Shown: piece by piece, positions 60,266 through 64,000 of the stretch | Layout of the letters: the number at the start of each line of letters is the position of its first letter | Position numbering within the stretch: the first letter of the stretch is position 1 | DNA from: Tunturibacter empetritectus | GTDB taxonomy: Bacteria > Acidobacteriota > Terriglobia > Terriglobales > Acidobacteriaceae | Direction: 5' to 3' | NCBI RefSeq assembly: GCF_040358985.1 | Contig: NZ_CP132932.1 | Coordinates: 62,001 to 126,000, forward strand | DNA length: 64,000 nt | The notes under the pieces: model-generated | Seen by the model: the letters and a program-made list of their open reading frames with translations, nothing else | The model's database searches: none | Told to the model about the DNA's origin: nothing | Position numbers and translations under genes: made by a program

Positions 60266-62653
60266 ATGAATCATTGGTTCTCTACCTTGCTGTTCCTAGC
60301 TGTTCCGGCAATCTCACTGGGACAATCACTGCCACTCCAGAGAAACGGTCAAAAGATCACGATCGAGCCCTATGCGCCAAACATCGTACGTGTCACATTG
60401 AGCATGATTGCCCGAGAGGCCGCGATTGGTCCAGGTTATGGCTTCGTGGCTAAGCCGGAACAAACTGGCTGGATACACACCTTGCGGGGAGATGGTGCCG
60501 ACGTCTACAAGAGTCAGCGAATGACCGTGATAGTTGCTCCGGAGCATCAACGGAGTCCAAATGAAAGACTCCCGGATACCGCAAAGTTCTTTTCAGGCTC
60601 TGTGCCCGGCACAGACATTTCTGTCACATTGCCGGACGGTTCCTCGCTCACTGAGATGAATGGCTGGCAGATGGCTGAGTTGAACCAAAAAGACGACACT
60701 CTCAAGAATGCGCGGGGTATAAAGGCGGAGGACCTGCCACTTTACACCGTCGGCGCAAGTTTCCGGGCAGCCGACGACGAGCATTACTACGGTCTGGGTG
60801 AAAATCAAGAAGGCTACCTCGACCACCGGCAACGCCCTATCACATGTGTGGCTAATTATCTCGCCCCTGCTTCTCCATCGTACTGTGTTCCGTTTTTGGT
60901 CACAAATAAGGGGTACGGAATCGTATGGGACAACCCATCGTCCACAACCATTTATCCAGCCTTTGACGGCGAAACAAAATGGACATCGACGCTCGGCAGA
61001 AGAGTTTCGTTTTTTGTCATCGCGGGAGATACCACCGACGAGATCTATGAGGGTTATCGGCTGCTTACAGGCGCGACACCGATGCTGCCAAAGGCGGCAT
61101 ACGGTTTCATTCAGTGCAAGCAGCGTTATAGCTCGCAGGCAGAAGTGCTCGCCGTAGCCAAAGGCTATCGCGAACGCCATCTGCCCTTGGATATCATCGT
61201 CGTGGACTGGTTCTATTACACGCAGATGGGTCAGTATGACTTTGATGCCCAGGCATGGCCCGATCCTGTGGCCATGAATAAGCAACTACATACTGACAAC
61301 GTCGAGTCGATGATTAGCGTGTGGCCACGTTTTGCGCCAGGGTCGCGTTATTACGACTTCCTTTTGAACAAAGGCTGGTTCGAGCACTACGCAAGCGGAC
61401 TTCCGGTGACCGCCGACGAGCCGGCACCGGGCAAGCCAGTTGACGGCATGCCATACGATAAAGCAGGATCAGACATCGATACGACAAACCCCGAAGCAGC
61501 CACTTGGTGGTGGAAACTGATTCGAGACAATATCGCTGCAAAAGGTTTCGACTTCTTCTGGGCCGACGAAACCGAACCAGACCTTCCGCCTGACGGAGCT
61601 TACCTGAGCATCGGTCCAGGGACACAGTACTTCAATGTGTATCCGTTATCGCACACCGGTGCGATCTATGACGGCATTCGCCGGGACAAGCCGCAACAAC
61701 GTTCTCTCACGCTTTCGCGGGACGCTTATCTCGGAGCCCAGCGAAATGGCACAATCTTCTGGTCGTCGGACATATCGCCCACATGGGATACTTTGCGGCG
61801 CCAGATTCCAACTGGCCTCAATACCGCAGCCTCCGGCATTGCCTACGCGGGTAACGATATCGGTGGTTGGCAAGATCTTCCCTACAGGCATACTCCGTCT
61901 CATACACCACTCATTGATCCCACAAGCGCGCGCAATAATGTGGGGCAATACGATGATTATCCGGAGCTTTACGTACGCTGGTTCGAATATGGAACCTTTC
62001 TCCCAACCATGCGCACACATGGTACTCGACGCTACAACGAGGTCTGGAGTTACGGAACCGAGGCCCAGCTGATCCTTGAGAAGTATCTGAAGCTGCGGTA
62101 CACGCTCATGCCCTATATATACTCGCTAGGCTGGTTTACTCATCAGACCGGCGCACCGTTCATGCGGGCGCTGTTCATGGATTTTCCACATGACAACAAA
62201 ATTTCGAATATAACCGACGAGTACATGTTCGGTCCTGCGTTGCTCGTCGCGCCGGTGGTTGAGCAAGGAGCCAGCACCCGCGAAGTCTATCTCCCAGATG
62301 GTGCCGACTGGTACAACTTTTGGACGAATGAGAGATTGCATGGCGGCCAAACACTTACTGTGAACGCTCCTATCGACACTATTCCGCTTTTTGTGAGAGC
62401 TGGATCAATCCTACCGTTGGGAGCTCCAGTCGAAAGCACGCATGGTCAGCAGGCGATCGCAAAGGTGAAAGTGTACCCCGGAGCAAATGGAGAGTTCACG
62501 CTTTACAACGATGACGGCACAACCTACGCCTATGAAAAAGGAGACAGGCAGATTACAACTCTCAAGTGGGACGACGCTACCGGCAAGCTGAAACAAGAAG
62601 GCGCCAATGCTTGGAACGAAAAAGAGACTGGTCTGATTGAAATCGTGCACTAA
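60266..62653 (+). CDS. Exported GH31 glycosidase, probable alpha-xylosidase
   Basis: The product is 795 aa from ATG 60266 (GAGG seven bases upstream); an earlier TTG at 60230 adds only 12 residues. The signal peptide is WFSTLLFLAVPAISLG. The barrel shows LPLDIIVVDWFYYTQMGQYD, the nucleophile Asp in FDFFWADETEPDLP (about residue 434) and the acid/base Asp in IFWSSDISPTWDTLRRQI (about 502), then ACGNDIGG-like YAGNDIGGWQD. The D-x-x-E-P-D form of the nucleophile block resembles xyloglucan-active alpha-xylosidases rather than alpha-glucosidases. C-terminal beta domains follow (IDTIPLFVRAGSILPLGAPV). This activity would remove the xylose side chains after the fucosidases and galactosidases have acted. 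Family firm; specificity inferred. Confidence 0.92.
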   Translation: MNHWFSTLLFLAVPAISLGQSLPLQRNGQKITIEPYAPNIVRVTLSMIAREAAIGPGYGFVAKPEQTGWIHTLRGDGADVYKSQRMTVIVAPEHQRSPNERLPDTAKFFSGSVPGTDISVTLPDGSSLTEMNGWQMAELNQKDDTLKNARGIKAEDLPLYTVGASFRAADDEHYYGLGENQEGYLDHRQRPITCVANYLAPASPSYCVPFLVTNKGYGIVWDNPSSTTIYPAFDGETKWTSTLGRRVSFFVIAGDTTDEIYEGYRLLTGATPMLPKAAYGFIQCKQRYSSQAEVLAVAKGYRERHLPLDIIVVDWFYYTQMGQYDFDAQAWPDPVAMNKQLHTDNVESMISVWPRFAPGSRYYDFLLNKGWFEHYASGLPVTADEPAPGKPVDGMPYDKAGSDIDTTNPEAATWWWKLIRDNIAAKGFDFFWADETEPDLPPDGAYLSIGPGTQYFNVYPLSHTGAIYDGIRRDKPQQRSLTLSRDAYLGAQRNGTIFWSSDISPTWDTLRRQIPTGLNTAASGIAYAGNDIGGWQDLPYRHTPSHTPLIDPTSARNNVGQYDDYPELYVRWFEYGTFLPTMRTHGTRRYNEVWSYGTEAQLILEKYLKLRYTLMPYIYSLGWFTHQTGAPFMRALFMDFPHDNKISNITDEYMFGPALLVAPVVEQGASTREVYLPDGADWYNFWTNERLHGGQTLTVNAPIDTIPLFVRAGSILPLGAPVESTHGQQAIAKVKVYPGANGEFTLYNDDGTTYAYEKGDRQITTLKWDDATGKLKQEGANAWNEKETGLIEIVH

Positions 62654-63375
62654 GATTCTCGTTAATTTAATCGTTGCCATAATTTGTCCCCACCGCGTAA
62701 TACCATCCATAATGAGAACCGGCCCGTTGTAGCTGATGGTGGTGAGGCCGGAACGCTTCGGGAAGTCTATGTCACGATTTTAGATTTTGAAAGGAAAGGC
62801 GCCTGTGTTCGCGAACCAGTCATATTGAAGCGTAGTAATGGTTGAAGGGTCGCTGTCCGAATAACGGCCCACCTTTGCGGCGTGCTTTCGCTTACCTATT
62901 GGTAGCGGTAAAGTAAGTCTGAGTGTGATGCGATCCAGCCGTGGCAGTGTCAGCGATTGGAAAGTCTGTCGGTAGATTTCAGTGATGCGCGCACCTCACA
63001 CGGGGATGAGTAAGCGGCGCAGGGATGAGCCCGTCGAGATTCTCTCTCATTTGTTTAGGCTTTTTCTTTTCTCTTTAGGGGTGTCCAAGGGGGTGTTTCT
63101 CTTTTCAGAGGAAGCGAAGCGAGATCATGAAAGCAGACGTTTTTTTGATCCAGCCGAAGAACTTCCCTGTCGGAATCCGATTTCCGCTTGCCGATCACGG
63201 TTAAATGAGTGACTCGGCGATTTATTACAACTGAAAAGACCGCCACATTCCAGTTTGCCGACTATTCGCAAATTGACAGTTGCCTTGTTAGCACAAGGAC
63301 CTTTACCAAGGCTGATGAGAAGAATGTACTTGCAGGACGCGACATAGGGATTCACGCGCGAGGTCCATTCCTGAA
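62654..63375. other. Gene-free stretch after GH31
   Basis: I see no convincing gene, RNA or mobile element in these 722 bases. The short frames present lack ribosome sites and family similarity. One minus-strand segment near 62790-62880 has a protein-like composition but is interrupted after about 35 codons. Confidence 0.4.
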
Positions 63376-63999
63376 TCAAGGAGTCCGTTTAGCCATTGTG
63401 GCGAGCAGCTTGGGCCGCGCATCTGGTTTCGTCCATGGGCAGGTTGCAATACAGATTCCGCAGGATGCCGCCTCGGCAAAATAGGGGATGCACTTGTCGA
63501 AGTCTACATACCAGCGTTCCACACCACGGACCATCTGCTTCTGTTCCAGGATGGCACTGGGAGGACAGGCCCTGGTACATGCCTGACAGCTTTGACAGAA
63601 GTCATCAGCTCCAAAGCGGATCGGAGCTGTTGCGACAAGGGGCATGTCGGTTGTAACGCCCGCGAGACGAACGCCTGCCCCAAACTGTGGACTGATCAGA
63701 GAACCGTGCTTGCCCAGCTCACCGAGACCGGATGCGATTGCGGGTGGGACGAGCAGCAACGCATCAGCCATTGGACCTGGATACGGGTGTGCGTCGTATC
63801 CTTGCGAGCGTATCCAGTTCGCAAGTGCATAGGACGATCGTGTGCCTCGAGCGTATTGATCGCCAACGTCGCTCACTCCGATCCCATTCGTCTCATCCGA
63901 AGGAACCTGTCGAAGGCGTTCGTAGTTGTGTGCGAGCGCAAGTACGATGACCCACGGCTCTTCGATTGTGTAACTCTCGAAGACATACAGCGGATCCAT
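63376..63999 (-). CDS. Double [4Fe-4S] protein, QueG/reductive-dehalogenase-like, 5' end outside window
   Basis: The frame runs into the window edge; the 207 visible residues are the C-terminal part of a longer protein. Two ferredoxin-type clusters are seen: CQSCQACTRACPPSAI, and Cys in VDFDKCIPYF followed by SCGICIATCPW. The order, with a Cys far upstream of the second C-x-x-C-x-x-x-C-P, matches epoxyqueuosine reductase and reductive-dehalogenase-type iron-sulfur domains. The upstream part (PWVIVLALAHNYERLRQV; SQGYDAHPYPGP; GLGELGKHGSLISPQFGAGV) also resembles these families. It is not QueG itself with certainty, since no cobalamin-site or HEAT-repeat tail is visible. An uncharacterised iron-sulfur oxidoreductase is the safest call. 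Confidence 0.75.
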   Translation of the reverse strand: MDPLYVFESYTIEEPWVIVLALAHNYERLRQVPSDETNGIGVSDVGDQYARGTRSSYALANWIRSQGYDAHPYPGPMADALLLVPPAIASGLGELGKHGSLISPQFGAGVRLAGVTTDMPLVATAPIRFGADDFCQSCQACTRACPPSAILEQKQMVRGVERWYVDFDKCIPYFAEAASCGICIATCPWTKPDARPKLLATMAKRTP

Positions 64000-64000
64000 C

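Noticed and set aside
62982..63212. 76-codon frame starting ATG 62982 after GH31
   Set aside because: It has a low-complexity Phe/Arg-rich translation, no ribosome site and no similarity.

Overview
The window looks like a chromosomal segment of an Acidobacteriota member, most likely the Terriglobia/Acidobacteriaceae group. This is inferred from gene content, not from a marker gene. The clues are two very large TonB-dependent receptors with an N-terminal carboxypeptidase-like domain, several FG-GAP/ASPIC-UnbV (CRTAC1-type) proteins next to TPR proteins, many glycosidases with Tat-like leaders, and three LacI-family regulators. No rRNA, tRNA, CRISPR array or intact insertion sequence was recognised.

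Layout. 1-1431: 3' part of an M61-type peptidase. 1432-2893: decayed DNA with at least two gene remnants. 2894-11811: L-arabinose locus on the minus strand (araB, sodium:solute symporter, small membrane protein, araD, araA, lacI) with a UxaE-family epimerase diverging from it. 12128-14074: GH51 arabinofuranosidase. 14165-18942: L-fucose locus (mutarotase; one-chain fusion of L-fucose dehydrogenase and fuconolactonase; zinc-type dehydrogenase; FucP-type symporter). 19034-27233: two divergent glycosidase pairs, GH27-GH35 (minus) and GH95-GH29 (plus), followed by a lacI gene. 28529-37372: seven-heme cytochrome with TPR tail, CRTAC1-type protein, TPR protein and TonB receptor 1. 37589-53214: a minus-strand operon (TonB receptor 2, TPR protein, Tat-exported alkaline-phosphatase-like protein, 402-aa unknown protein), two divergent plus-strand CRTAC1-type proteins (one carrying redoxin and TPR domains) and a minus-strand CnaB-TPR protein. 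53469-62653: GH36, GH2, lacI and GH31. 62654-63375: no recognisable gene. 63376-end: partial iron-sulfur protein.

How it fits together. The enzymes remove L-fucose, beta-galactose, alpha-galactose, alpha-xylose and L-arabinofuranose, which are the side-chain sugars of fucosylated or arabinosylated xyloglucan and of pectin or galactomannan. Intracellular routes for arabinose (AraABD) and for the first steps of fucose oxidation are present. No endo-acting backbone enzyme is in the window, so this is a side-chain-trimming island.

The main new observation is regulatory. A 12-base LacI-type operator, GTAANCGTTTAC, lies in the promoter regions of both TonB receptors and of the four-glycosidase divergon. 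This ties the uncharacterised TonB/TPR/CRTAC1/phosphatase-like modules to sugar-responsive control. A second motif, GAAAAGCTTT, is shared by araA, araB/uxaE and the fucose mutarotase gene.
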